Under the pieces are notes generated by a model. The model was given only the letters and a program-made list of their open reading frames with translations. It was not told where the DNA came from and searched no databases. DNA of 64,000 nt from Coriolopsis trogii (Eukaryota > Basidiomycota > Agaricomycetes > Polyporales > Polyporaceae), in assembly GCA_020543525.1 (NCBI GenBank), contig JAHYIO010000036.1:248001-312000 (forward strand), read 5' to 3'. The number at the start of each line of letters is the position of its first letter. Within the stretch, counting starts at the first letter, position 1. Below are positions 25,001-35,731 of this stretch, piece by piece. Made by a program: the position numbers and the translations under genes.

Positions 25001-26781
25001 GAAGTACGCCAGCTTTCTCCCAAGCTTGGCGGTGACCTTAATGTGAGTGGTGAGTAGCTGTTCATTCATTTAGGAAGATTCAGACATACCAATAATCGCA
25101 TCCTTGAACGAAGCCACAAGCTCTTTGGAATTCTTGAAGTCTGTGGGTGGGCGACCCACATCCGCGACAACAAAGCGCATATGGCTTCTTTCGCGGTAGG
25201 TTGATCCTGAATCGAGTGCAATGGTCCACGAAAATGTCTGATGTTGAGGGAAGGGTAGAGGATAACGACTGGAATCGGCATCCTTATCGTCCGAGGATGG
25301 TGCGTCATCCACGAGAGTCGACGCAGAAGTGCCAGAATCCGACCGAGCGGAGGAGACGTCGGCAGTAGACAAAGGTTGCATAGGTGGTAGACGGAGGTTC
25401 CGTTGCTCCCCCATGATGTGGGAGGCTTCAGGAGAGGTAGACTCCCACTCACGAACATCGATCTGCCCGATGTCTCCCCCACATACTAGCTTCGTAAGAC
25501 CAAAGCATTGCTCTTCAGGAATACGCTCGGCCAAACGACGATAGAACTCCGCCTCCGATTTCTGAACGACCTGGCGCCATGACTCCTTCAGAACACCTAT
25601 CCTGGGCGTGACCTTCGGGTCCTTCCTGGCTCGTCCGCTCTGTCCCTCAAAGCGAGTGTCTTCAATTGCGCGAGAGACCATGGTCGCCCTGGAGAACAGC
25701 CGAGCGTTGTCGTCGAGGATCTCATAGGTGATGAAGTGGGCATGTGGCTTGTCCTCATGATCGTAGACGAGACGTCGGCGAGCAGTGCTGATGTTCTTCG
25801 CGAAAGTCTTGGGGTCGTAGTTACCGCGTTTCTCCAGCTCCTGTTCCACCTAGCGCTCGTCTTGCAGTTTGAGGCGGCTTACGCTCGGATCGCTTCCAAC
25901 AACTGAGCTACCACATATGTAAGGATGCACGAAGTGGTAGAAGAACTTCTGCAACAGCTCAGGATTTTGGCGAAGGCTGAAGCGCTTTGAGACGAGAGCG
26001 CACGCATGGTCGAACCGGACGATACGAACATAGTTACCGTAGATGCCCAGAACGAAGGAGTATAGGAAACCGTGGGTAAGCATGAGGTTGCGACCGTTAC
26101 GAGCAATCTGGATGATGACGTCGTTGGGTGCCTTTCTGGCCTTCCAGTCGAGGAAGGGGTCATTGTTTCTCTCGGATCTGACTTCCATAACCAATGCGAT
26201 CTCTTGCCATGGACGCCTGTACACGGCAACCTTGTCGAGTGGCTCTCCAGGGAATGAAACCGAGACGTCTGGTTTGGACCGGTGGTGATGGTCAGCAAAG
26301 TCTGGGAAGGGGAAGGGGATGGGGGCGTCGTGGGTATCCACGAATTTCAGCCGCCTGTCTTTGGGCAGACTAACAACCAGATTCTCCATGCCGCCAAGCT
26401 GTAACCAGAGTGAGAAAAGTAATAACAGTGAGCTCCAATACCACGCACCAAACCCGGATAACTATCCAGCTCCTGCCCTTGCACCGGCCTGTACTCAGAG
26501 AAGGGCCCCGGTTTCTCTTTCACGTCGTCCGAGGGCGCGTAGACGATGTTGCTGGGGACCAGATTGTCCAGATACCAGTCAACGGAGACGCCATCTAGTA
26601 CGTGTATGCGGTTGAGGAGCTCGTTCGCCCAAGCTTGCTGGACGCGCGGACTGCTTTGCTTGACGTCTGCAGTGCCGTTAGCCAGTGTGATAGAGCCGAG
26701 GCTGTGAGGGGTAGCCTTCTCGGTCATACCTGCGCAAGAGCAGCCCCGAGCGCTGCAGAAGGAAGAGGTTGAGATGGACAT
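22045..26781 (-). pseudogene. FunK1 protein kinase C, interrupted by stops and a transposon
   Basis: Exons in transcript order: 26781-26449, 26398-25090, 25036-24786, and 24731 to about 24214, with the tail at about 22321-22045. It is the closest paralogue of kinase A and keeps the kinase signatures: VLKESWRQVVQKSEAEFYRRL, ERSHMRFVVADVGRPP, HRDISLGNIFIV, HDFDYSAM and HHNLEGVYWVLLWIVLRHT. Two in-frame TAG codons replace Trp codons found in kinase A. One is in exon 2 near 25850, at the Trp of EYWVEQ. The other is in exon 4 at 24315-24317, at the Trp of DDWPTEDDW. A 1.9-kb element (22322-24213) splits exon 4 downstream of the catalytic domain. The C-terminal tail beyond it (MVASAPPKYVTPSW, GRKRGSEAVVEDQ) still aligns with kinase A. 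The gene is most likely dead. Confidence 0.88.
22322..24213. mobile_element. 1.9-kb non-autonomous TIR element inside FunK1-C
   Basis: The ends are 26-bp inverted repeats with 22 matches. The left starts CATCAGCAAAAATCCCCCCT; the right, read in complement, starts CATCAGGAAAAATCCCCCGC; both close with TAAT. They fall exactly where the FunK1-C tail is separated from its body. Inside, the left 250 bp are AT-rich, and no transposase or other recognised gene is seen. A 113-aa minus-strand frame at 23042-23383 has hydrophobic stretches but no known motif. No target duplication is evident. Confidence 0.75.
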
Positions 26782-27650
26782 TTTATAGTACGAGGTTGTT
26801 GGTCGAGTTGGTTAAGAAGAACAATGGGTCTGTGGACAGGCGCCGTCTGGACTCATGTGCGGCCACGCGGATCACGATGCCGGAGCGGAGCTGCGCGTAA
26901 GTTCTACAGCACCTTTGTCTGATCGAGAGACGGACCTGATCCAAGTGTATGCGAAGAGATTCAATGGTATTTCTTGGTGAAGTACTAGTGGCCAACTTGG
27001 ACAGATGCGTACCACAATCAGCTTGTAAGCTTGCAGATTCAAAAATCATAAAAGGAATAAGTGGTCAGCAAATTCTGGACCTGCTGCGTTTGGGCTGCAA
27101 CTTATAAAACCCCATGCGAGCCGATCAACAAAGTCCTTTAATGCGAATTATGCGCTAGATTTGGTAAGGCTCACAATGTAGACCGCGGAGTCCGCAGAGA
27201 GCTCTTGTTCACGTAGGTCAAGTACCTCCTATAAGCGGTACGCGCTTCGTGATGGTCGATGCCTGTTGAACACGGCGGAGCCACCGTGGTTTGGGGCGAC
27301 GAGCGAGAGCGAAGTTCAACATACATCATGGGCGCTCGCAAATAAGGGATTACCGGCCCGCCCTCGAAGCGCCAAAGCCGAGTTGTAAGTTCTCCTAACC
27401 AACCCACTTGATGCAGGAGGTGTTTCTACAACGCTTTTGCGCTGCGTTTCTCCCACCTCAGACTTATCGACATGGCGTGTGCATGATGTTGAATTCAATC
27501 CGTGCGCTTGAGTCGTTCGGACACACTGCTCGACGATATTCTGACCTCCGAGTAAATCCACCCAAGAACAGTAACACAGCATGCAAACAGATACAGGAGT
27601 GTACTGGTACATGTGCGGATAGTAGATATATCTAGGAATTGGTTGTAGCA
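26782..27650. other. Upstream region of FunK1-C and downstream region of FunK1-D
   Basis: 26782-27345 repeats the upstream region of FunK1-A (8485-9100). 27346-27650 shows no gene. Confidence 0.55.
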
Positions 27651-30448
27651 TCACGACGCTCGGGCCTTGCCACCACACGAGCTGTTTGCAGCTGATGTTT
27701 TCCTTCGTGGGCGTGAATTCGAGGTGTGGCTAGATCCTGCGGCAGAGCTATCCCTCGTGCTCCCCGCGCTGCCCGTGCTCTTGCTTGTCTTTGCGCGTTT
27801 TGACAAGCCCGAAGCCCCATCTTGCCTCTTGCGCTTTGAACCCCTTCTGCTGGAGCCGTTATCTGGGGTTCCGTATACGGTCTTCGTTCTGTCATCGACA
27901 AGGTTGAGAGGTAGAGCCTCATCACCCTCCGGCCAGCCGTCCATTTCGAGCGCTTCGTCGAACACCTTCAAGGCAGCCTCGTGGGTAAGGGGCACAGGAT
28001 TGCGCTTGTCAAGATGGTAGTCGACGAGGTTGTAGAACTGTTCAATGAGGTAGGTCAAAGGCTTGTTGTCCTTGACGGAAAAGGGCCCATCCTGAAAGAA
28101 GAGCGTCTTCTCTCCCGCGCTGGCCCAGTCGTTGCCCGACTGGAACGTTGTGCTGCATGCGAGATCGCCTTGGGGATGTTCATGGGCAGTGTGTCGTAGG
28201 ACAATCCAGATCAAGACCCAGAAATAGGACTCCAGATCATGGGCTACCATATGAACGATGCCGGGGTGCAAGAGAAGATCTCTGGCCATGAAGTAGTACG
28301 TGCCCTGGTACGGAATGAGCTAAGCCCCGAACACGGTGTAAATGGGCACTCACCGTACGCTCCTTCAAAATCGCTTCGCAATCCTTCGTCCGTGCGGGAT
28401 CCGCTACGGGATCCGACGCGGGAGTAGACTGACCTGGTTCAGAGTCACCTGGCATCTTGACCCTAGTTTGAAGGTCGTCCATCGCACTATAGTCAAAGTC
28501 GTGGAGGAAGCCGGCCCACGAATTCGCGCGAGGTTTCTCCACAATAAGGATGTTGCCCACGCTCACATCTCGATGGAGAACTTTTGCCTTCTCCCACGCG
28601 AGTCTGTGTCCTAGAGAGGAGAAGCATGAGCTATCATGAGACTTATTGGCTTGTCTGACCCACGTACCTTGGATTGCGTCGCGCATGGCACTCATAGCTT
28701 CACGAGTACTTCGAAAGTGCGTGAGGCGTCGTCCAACAGTATCGATGACCAGACGCATGTGGCTTCGCTCGAGAGCAACATCGGCCCGTTCGGTGCCCTT
28801 CATAACCCTCCACGTAAAGGTCTGCTGCTGGGGATAAGGCGGTGGTAATGCAGACTCCGAAGAGCAGATGGCAGGAGGGCAAGGGCTGGAGTCACGCATC
28901 TGAGAGCCATCCTCAGAGCTCATCTCAGAGCTGAGCGGCGTGAGAGGCAATGAGAAGTCGGGAGGGGTGCACGTCGTAGGAGTTCGAGGCTCTACAGGCG
29001 CGCGCCGGAAAGGATAGAGTGACGACAAGGCAGCACCGGGCGGTACGGCCATGGCCGCTGGAGGTTCAGCGGAGGCTTCATGATTGTGCAAGGAAGATAG
29101 ATCCGTGGCCTTCCCTTTTCCCAGATACGTCTCGAACACGTCCTCGGTGCCAGTTTTCCACTCTCCTGCTTCAACCTCGCCCAGGTCGCATCCGTACAGA
29201 AGGCGAGGAAGACCATACCACTCCTCGTCGGGTATAGCGGCCTCGAGGCGATCATAGAACGACATCTCGCTGCGACGAACGATCTGGCGCCACGACTCCT
29301 TGATTATCGCCAGGTCTATTGGGTCAGCAGAAGGTTTGGGGAAGTCCGACAGGGTGCCATCGGCGGCGAGAGTACGAGGGTCTGGCATTGACAGCCAGAC
29401 TGCTGTAGAGTGTGAAAGGAGGCGGGCGTTGACGTCGATGAGCCAGAGGAGGAAATAAGCGTTGGAGGGTTTTGTAGCATTGCGTGCGTTGTAGACCTTG
29501 GTTCGGCGACAAAGAAGAAGATCTGTGATAAGAGCGTCTTCTTTCGCGAGCCGCAAGCGTTGTTGAATCCAGGCGAGCTCCTGAGCCTCCAGTCAACGTG
29601 TCGTTGGGTCGCACCCAACGAAAGGCACTCCCTGAGCGACGGGGTGTACAAATCTCCAGTAGAACTTGGCCAACTTGTCGGGTGCGTCAATGAGAGAGAA
29701 CGAGGGAGATGCGACGACACCTGAATGATTGTACCGGGCGATCCTAGCCTGCTGTCCAAACACGCCGATCACGAAGGCTGCCAGGAGCCCATGAGCATCA
29801 ACCAGGCCGCGGGCGTCGACCGCCATCTGCACCGGGGTTTTGCAGTGATCCAATCCGCCCTTGCCGAAGGGATCCTTGTTCGCAAGATCCTTCACCTCGA
29901 TAAACATGGCGGTGTCGCACCAGTTAGCTTCCCGGAGTTTGAGTCCAGGAGCGGAGACGGCGAGGTCTGGGGCAATGGCATGATGTTTATATTGGAAAGC
30001 AGAGAAGGGGAAGAGTATGTGCTCTCTATGGTTGGCGTAGAACGAAGGCTTTTTCTCCTTTGGGAATTTGGAGACTATCTTCCTCAAGCCTTTGAGCTAA
30101 CAAAAGTTCAGAATCCAATAAAGACGGCTGAGCGTATTTACTCACCAACCCCGGATAAGCCTTAAATTCTTTGCCTTTCTGTGGGTCGTAGGACCGGAAA
30201 GCAGTTTCGTAACCAGGAGGAAGAGGGACGACGGGGGGAGCTGAGGTAGGAACGCAAGTGGAAAGGAAGGTGTCGAAGTCGTCCTGCCAGACGTGGACGC
30301 GATGCTCAAGCTCCTTCTTCCAGCCCTTCAGCTGGAGATCCTTGAGGGTGTCTTCGTGATTCGTTGGCTCAGATGGAGATTTGGAAACCATACTTGTGCT
30401 ACATGAGCGCAACAGGCAGCTACTCATAGACACTGTTGAGATGGACAT
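27651..30448 (-). pseudogene. FunK1 protein kinase D, one in-frame stop
   Basis: Exons in transcript order: 30448-30146, 30096-28668, 28610-28354, 28304-27651. The lengths of exons 2 and 3 (1429 and 257 nt) equal those of kinase E, its closest relative. Leader MSISTVSMSSCLLRSC; core AIIKESWRQIVRRSEMSFYDRL, ERSHMRLVIDTVGRRLTHF, VLHRDVSVGNILIVE, HDFDYSAMDDL and AHDLESYFWVLIWIVLRHT. The tail is rich in Ser, Lys and Arg. The single defect seen is TGA at 29593-29595, where kinase E has the Arg codon AGA after CDPTTR. Everything else, including all splice sites, is sound. It is therefore either a very young pseudogene, a readthrough case or a sequencing error. A read-through product would have 880 residues. 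Confidence 0.85.
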
Positions 30449-30896
30449 TGTATACGGAGGCGGATAGGACTGCTGTGTCGGAAGTGCGAGCGAATTAGCA
30501 AAGGAACGCATCACTGGCAAGTATGCGTATCAATCAACGCATGGGCCGGGCACACCGGCGTGGCCATACCTTATGGCGACAACCTCGAGGACCTGAATTG
30601 ATCGATACGGAGCTGCGGGAGGGAATCTATTGAGAGCCTGGAAAGGCAGTCTGTAAACAGGTCGTTAGCCCTGGTTATGCACAATTGGGGAGGTGCACGC
30701 ACTCTGACGCTGAAGTGTACCTCTAGTGCGAGTCAAACTTCTAGGGCACCGAGACCGTCGTCGCTAGTTGCGCAACTGCAAAGAATCCGCTACCGTGGAT
30801 TGCGGCAGGCAGGGCCACTGTGATGGTACGCTATGCAGAATAATGAGATTCTTGGGTGCCGTGACTCACACGCTGGATTTTTGGGATGTTCAGAAC
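30449..30896. other. Upstream region of FunK1-D, shared with FunK1-E
   Basis: 30449-30730 matches 47320-47607 in inverted orientation, for example GGTATGGCCACGC beside CCCATGCGTTG-type sequence and TGCATAACCAGGGCTAACG. The two kinases are an inverted duplicate pair with promoters. No gene is seen in 30730-30896. Confidence 0.6.
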
Positions 30897-31035
30897 GGGT
30901 AGACAAAGGGAGGCGCATGGCCTCGGCTAACACGAAACGAACCAAGTGTCGCGGCGCCAAATGTTCAATCTGCCGGCGGCGGTCCGATATGTGCCAGATT
31001 GTAACCATCGTCGAAACAATAATTGCGCATAGCAC
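30897..31035 (-). repeat. Dispersed repeat, copy 1 (second copy at 46985-47105)
   Basis: In complement it reads GTTTCGACGATGGTTA, then ATCGGACCG, and GACACTTGGTTCGTTTC, in the same order as at 46990-47100. It is joined directly to the broken third exon of FunK1-G. It may be part of an unrecognised transposon. Confidence 0.6.
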
Positions 31036-31189
31036 ACACTCCAACATTGCCTGCAGTCGAAGTTGTGGAGGAACCTAACCCCCAATACGCCGCGCCGGGG
31101 TTCTCCACAATGAGTATGTTGTCCGCGCTCACGTTTCGATGCAAGACTTTGGCAAGCAAGCCCGAAGGAAGAATACATGAGCTTTGACA

Positions 31190-33031
31190 TGGGGATGGGC
31201 AACGCCCGGGTTTACCGAGCTAGCGCGCGTCCGAGCGCCCAAGCCTCGCTTAGCCCTGGAGATAAGAAAACAGCAAAGATAATTCTCGGCTTGTCCGGCA
31301 GGCCGCTGTTATCTCATCTAGCTTGTCGCTCAGACTGCCTTAGGCGCGCAAGAGGATGGCATACCACGTCCATGCCAGATCCCACTCGCTGTGAGCCTCC
31401 TATGCCCCTCTGAAGCTTCGGAATGTGTATAGAACTAGGTATACAACAATTTCTTCGGAATCGATTTTCGCATCACGTCCATATTGTCCAGATAAGTAAA
31501 ATTTATAGTCTCGCAAAATTCCACTCCGAAGGATCTCTAGTCACAGTAAATCTGCATGTGCTTTTGGTGAGGTGGTTGAAATGAGCTTGGGAGTCAGAAA
31601 CCTGGCTGCAAAAGTGGCGTAGAAGAGGTGTGTGACCACCTTAGCGCTCGAGTAGCGCCCGTGCCCGTCGCTGTAGTGCGGGCCTCAGGCAGACTGGCAC
31701 TGAGGATATATCACGCAAAGTCTCTGACAACTCCTGACGTCATTCTCTGATATGGCACATTCGCATTCTTTCAGTTGACAAGTAATGTATATAGCCTGGA
31801 GCACAACCAATCATGTCTGAAATTTTGAGATACCTTCTGGGAAAAGGAGGCACCGGCTTCATAAGGTAGGCCCAAAGCAGATTCGACCACTATGTCACAC
31901 AGTGACATCACGCAATAACTGGGCGCCTAACGCAATTAAGTTGTGATATTGTATGACAACGTTCCAAGCAAGCAAGTAGTTCGAAAGAGCGTAGAGTAGC
32001 ATAACTTATGTGCGTGAAGAATAACAAGGGGGCTTGTGAATTGCAGAAAGGCAAGTGTGATATACACCTATCAGTCCTGCAGTAGTTCCGTGAAGGACCG
32101 GATAACTCACTGGCGCATGCACTCAAGAGTCAAGAGGGATGATCATGCCATCAATGGAATTCACCAATTTGCAAAGGACTGCATGAGGCCCCACTTGCAA
32201 CCAGAGCTCAGCGCTCAGCGCTCATGGACAGGCCAAGAGTGGGTGAGATTGCAGTGCGCGTATACGGCGGGAGCCAGCAGGCAGAGCCGCAGTCGTCTTG
32301 TCTACCGTTCCATTACCACCTCTTATCAACACATATTGAGCGCTATGGAAATACAAGGTATATTCAGAGTGACAGTCCGCGTCACGTGAAAATCACGTGA
32401 AGTGGTCGAATCTGCTTTGGGCCTACCTTAGGTCAAGTTGCATTAGCCCAGCCCGTCCCTTTCTGCAGGTTTTGGCCTTGGGACAGGCATCTTGTCCTCA
32501 TCATCAGAGTAGGATTGGTTTTGGGAGGTCCTCTCAGTTATCCTGAGGCTTCAGTGTGCATTAACATCTCGAGAGCTGCCAAGAAGGCCTCTTGTGCCAT
32601 GGAATTACGATCGAATCTCACTCTTGATCATTTTGAGCTCGCTTAGATGAGGCTGCACAAGTAAGCGAACGAGATATCGCATTAGATTGGCACGACGGGC
32701 AATGGCCAAATCCGCCTTCCTGAACAGGCCGGGGAAATTGCCGATATTGGTCTCCTATTCTGGTCCAGAATATCTTCGGAGATCGTGCCGGAATCTGGAT
32801 AAGGTGAATAAGTAGCCAATACTAATGTCCCTTTCGGAGTTTCAACTTGTTGTATTCGGCGCTCTGGTGATTTCACCAAAGTATTCTGGCCCGGAACAGG
32901 AGACCAATTCCGTCCATATTCCCGGCCTGTTCTGGGGGGTGGCATACGCCATTGCCCGTCGTGTGGGACCATTATCTGCACGCCTACGTTACATAAGCAG
33001 GATACCGGCTAGTGGGCGTTGCCCATCCCCA
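31190..33031. mobile_element. 1.84-kb non-autonomous DNA transposon, 18-bp TIRs, 7-bp TSD
   Basis: Perfect 18-bp inverted ends: TGGGGATGGGCAACGCCC at 31190-31207 and its complement at 33014-33031. They are flanked by the direct repeat TTTGACA (31183-31189 and 33032-33038). The insertion lies in an intron of FunK1-G. The end sequence GGGATGGGCAA resembles hAT termini, although hAT normally makes 8-bp duplications. No transposase is seen inside. The region carries short frames only and a nested fold-back element at 32691-32963. Confidence 0.85.
32691..32963. mobile_element. 273-bp fold-back (MITE-like) element nested in the larger transposon
   Basis: The left half (CACGACGGGCAATGGC, GAACAGGCCGGG, ATTGGTCTCCT) reappears in inverted order in the right half, so nearly the whole element can fold into one long imperfect hairpin with a loop near 32800-32870. 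The termini are CACGACGGGC at 32691-32700 and GCCCGTCGTG at 32954-32963. The next bases (TGG on each side) may be a 3-bp target duplication. Confidence 0.75.
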
Positions 33032-33086
33032 TTTGACAAGACCACCCGACTCCGCCCATCGACGTACCTTTGATTGCGTCGTGAAG

Positions 33087-34666
33087 CCCAGTGAGAATCG
33101 ACAAAGTTTGTAGATGTTTCCAGCCGTTTGTAGCCGCGGTACGGCTGGGAAACGCTAGGAAACGAGGCAAAGCGCTGCGCACGTCTACAAACATGAGTTT
33201 GAACGTGCGTCTAAATTCCCCTCCCGTTTGTGTCCGTTCGTGGCCGTTTGTGTCCTTTCGGGTCGGTTTGTGTCGGTAGCTCCTGTCAAACACGTCAGAA
33301 CACGTCACGCGCGGCTGCAAACCGATGGGAAACGCTCCAAAACGATGGAATAGGCTGGGAACCGCTACAAACAGCTACAGGACCGGGTATGCTAGTACAG
33401 GCGCCCTCCCTCCCTCCCCTCTTGCCCGCCTCGTCCCACCTGCACGCCCGGATCCCAGACTCAGCACGTGCACAAAGTGGGACCCGCGCTGGGGGCGCGA
33501 CCCTGTAACATGACATACAAGCATATGCGTGAGCTTCAGATGAGTAGTAAGTAGATCAATGACGTACTGCGGATTTCACTTCGCCCAGTCATCAGAACAC
33601 CCCCCCCCCTCAGCATTGCGGTGTTTCTATATTCACATTAGCACGAGATTGCTGCATAGAATATACAAAACTTACGCAGCGATCACGAGTGTTTCCCCCC
33701 GCAGTATACCATGCATCTAAATGCTGACTGCCGCCGGCGTGGAGAGAACAGCAGAGGCGGGCGACCTGTACCTGTCGATAAGTGTGTCAATGAAGTACAA
33801 GTAGTTCAAATATGGCGATCGCACCTTTTGGTAGCTCTGGCGATGTCGTTCAATGCCTGCCATCCAGACCAACCTCGGAGAACAATGTGGTCAGATCCTT
33901 CGGACCACCTGTGGATCTGCGAATTGGAGCCCAGGAAGGCCACTCGTAGAGGTCCTGCATACAAGATGATGAGAGGTGATGCGAGTAGGAGTACGTCTGA
34001 GAGCAGTAAGAAGCATGTTGTCGCGAATCTCCTTGCGGCGAGGGACATTCTCGAATACCTCGGATCTCGGAAAGGCGTACGCACGAAGAATGGAGCGCAT
34101 ATATGCGCTTCTTTGGCGTAGTACTCAGTTTCAGCAGCTAGCGGGAGGAGTGCACTTGTTAGCAAGCGTGAGGCAGATGAAAGCGAGAGGACGAGAGACC
34201 AATAGAGCGAGAGAGTAGTCTAAGTGCGAGACTGCGAGAGACTGCGAGAGCAAGAGGGCCAGAAAGCAAGAGAGCAAGAGAGCAAAAAAGCAAGAGAGGG
34301 GGAAAGAAGTGCCTGTCGCAGCCTCGCATGGGGTTGCGACGAGTCTGACGTCACGCGATGGTGCTACCACATGACTTGTGGACGATGCAAACGGGAGCGA
34401 ACGGGAGCACGGCGGCACAAGCGCCTGGACGAATGGGCAAGGGATGTACGGACAGACAGTGCGGCAAGGTGCAGGAACTGTACAGTGTACAGTGTACAGC
34501 GTACAGATGCGGACGGTGTCAGTGTCGTCGACAGCACCTGTTCGCACCAGATTGACAGGGCCCGTTGTCGTGGCTATGCTTATCAAGCGCGCGTCGCCGC
34601 TGCAAACCGACCGTCTATGCTGCAAAACGCTACAAACGGCTGCAAACATTGTCGGTTTTCACTGGG
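33087..34666. mobile_element. 1.58-kb non-autonomous DNA transposon with GTTTGTAG repeats, 7-bp TSD
   Basis: About 26-bp inverted ends with four mismatches: CCCAGTGAGAATCGACAAAG at 33087 and, in complement, CCCAGTGAAAACCGACAATG ending at 34666. The direct repeat CGTGAAG lies on both sides (33080-33086 and 34667-34673). Both subterminal regions are full of GTTTGTAG/GCTACAAAC-like words (33102-33360 and 34595-34650). The interior has a C11 run near 33600 and a purine-rich GCAAGAGA repeat at about 34225-34305. There is also a 119-aa minus-strand frame at 33806-34165 with one hydrophobic stretch. No transposase is recognised. Confidence 0.85.
34205..34310 (+). repeat. Purine-rich simple repeat
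   Basis: Irregular tandem GCGAGAGA and AGCAAGAGA units inside the 1.58-kb transposon. Confidence 0.7.
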
Positions 34667-34841
34667 CGTGAAGAGTGGCCACACCTTCGCGAGTACTCCT
34701 AACCTGCTGATTTACACTCCGGCGCCCATAGTCCCACCCCGACCTAGCTCCGCTTGAACTACGCAACAGCCACGCTGCACTGCGCGCTTCAGTCGCGGCT
34801 CCTGTGGCAACATCAAGTACTCCCGTCAGTTGAGGACCGTC

Positions 34842-35731
34842 CTTCCCCATACCATAGCTCCGTATATCGTCTACCTAAGGGAGACAAGTAGCCGAATACC
34901 TGTTAATGGCTTTCTGATGTCGACATCTCCCCAGCTCTGTCCATCATGCCAGCTACTTGCAGTAAGATCCAACAAGTCTCCTTCAAATGACTCATGCTTA
35001 GTCTAACCTAGTATCCAGAGATCATGAACCTGTATGGACCTGAATCCCCCACCGACCTGTCGTCGGTCCGATCGCTGAAGCCGCTCTAACAAGTCGGTAT
35101 CAAGCCTGTATACGGCTGGCTCGTTGACCCCTCATGCCGCGAACACCAAGTGCTGTCACGGACAGAGGACTATGACTCTTCGGTCATCTCCTTGTCGAAG
35201 CGAACCTCTGTATCAAGGCACATTTCGCCATCGCTGGAGATTGTCCTCCGTCTTCACAGGGCTCATCTTGCCATCTGTGCTCTACAAGTTCCCAAGAGAA
35301 GATGGGGCGCTGTACACCCTCGTCACCGATTGTGTTCCTCGCGAGTTGTCTTTCGTGTGGGAGCGCCTCGTGGACGTCGATGGCGGATGGTCAACGTTTG
35401 TTTGTTCTGACTTCTTGCGTTTCAACACGGCTGGAGGCGACTGTCCCAGGCACACGTACGGCTGAAAGTGCACTGGCTGCGCTAAGTGGGGTCGCCCCCT
35501 CGCCGAGCGCACAGAGTAAGCATTTACATTATGCGACACGATGACCATCACTCATGTTGACTTTCCAGATAGCGAGGCACTTGCGCGACAGCGCAGGACG
35601 AGGAGAGTGCGCGTTTGGCAGAAGAGCGGGCTGCTAAGGAGAATGAGGGGGCTCTGCAGGAACGTGCGTAGAACACCCTCCCAGGAGACATTATGAAGCA
35701 CAAGAAGAAGCCGGATTGTGTTAATATGTGA
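34842..35731 (+). pseudogene. MINDY-type deubiquitinase pseudogene (copy 2)
   Basis: Degenerate relative of the copies at 12945 and 63382. It can be followed from a decayed LPYERTTVSYDYLSRL region (34848) through GWLVDPS (about 35118) and LSRTEDYDSSV to LYTLVTDCVPRELSFVWERL and VDVDGGWS. A large internal deletion removed the QLTYHGL and RNSHLS section, and with it the catalytic His. The catalytic Cys exon is not found either. The 3' end is still recognisable: KHKKKPDCVNM then TGA at 35729-35731, a damaged version of the CaaX end CVIM of the right-hand copy. Confidence 0.75.

Larger units (their letters stand above)
31080..34770 (-). pseudogene. FunK1 kinase G remnant, split by two transposons
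   Basis: In transcript order, the end of exon 2 reads RSTREGVATLH (34673-34708) and is cut by element 33087-34666. It resumes as HDAIKG with the splice donor near 33068. The intron is cut by element 31190-33031. Exon 3 then reads AKVLHRNVSADNILIVENPG and a frameshifted FLHNFD down to about 31050, where a repeat takes over. Compared with kinase E the catalytic HRD is HRN, and frames are broken. Only about 60 codons can be traced; the N-terminal half and exon 4 are missing. Removing each insertion with one target copy gives contiguous kinase E-like sequence, which fixes the insertion points. Confidence 0.85.

Noticed and set aside
33820..34165. Minus-strand 119-aa frame with a hydrophobic stretch, as a transposase or membrane protein
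   Set aside because: No conserved motif, no catalytic triad, and it lies inside a non-autonomous element; not enough to call a gene.
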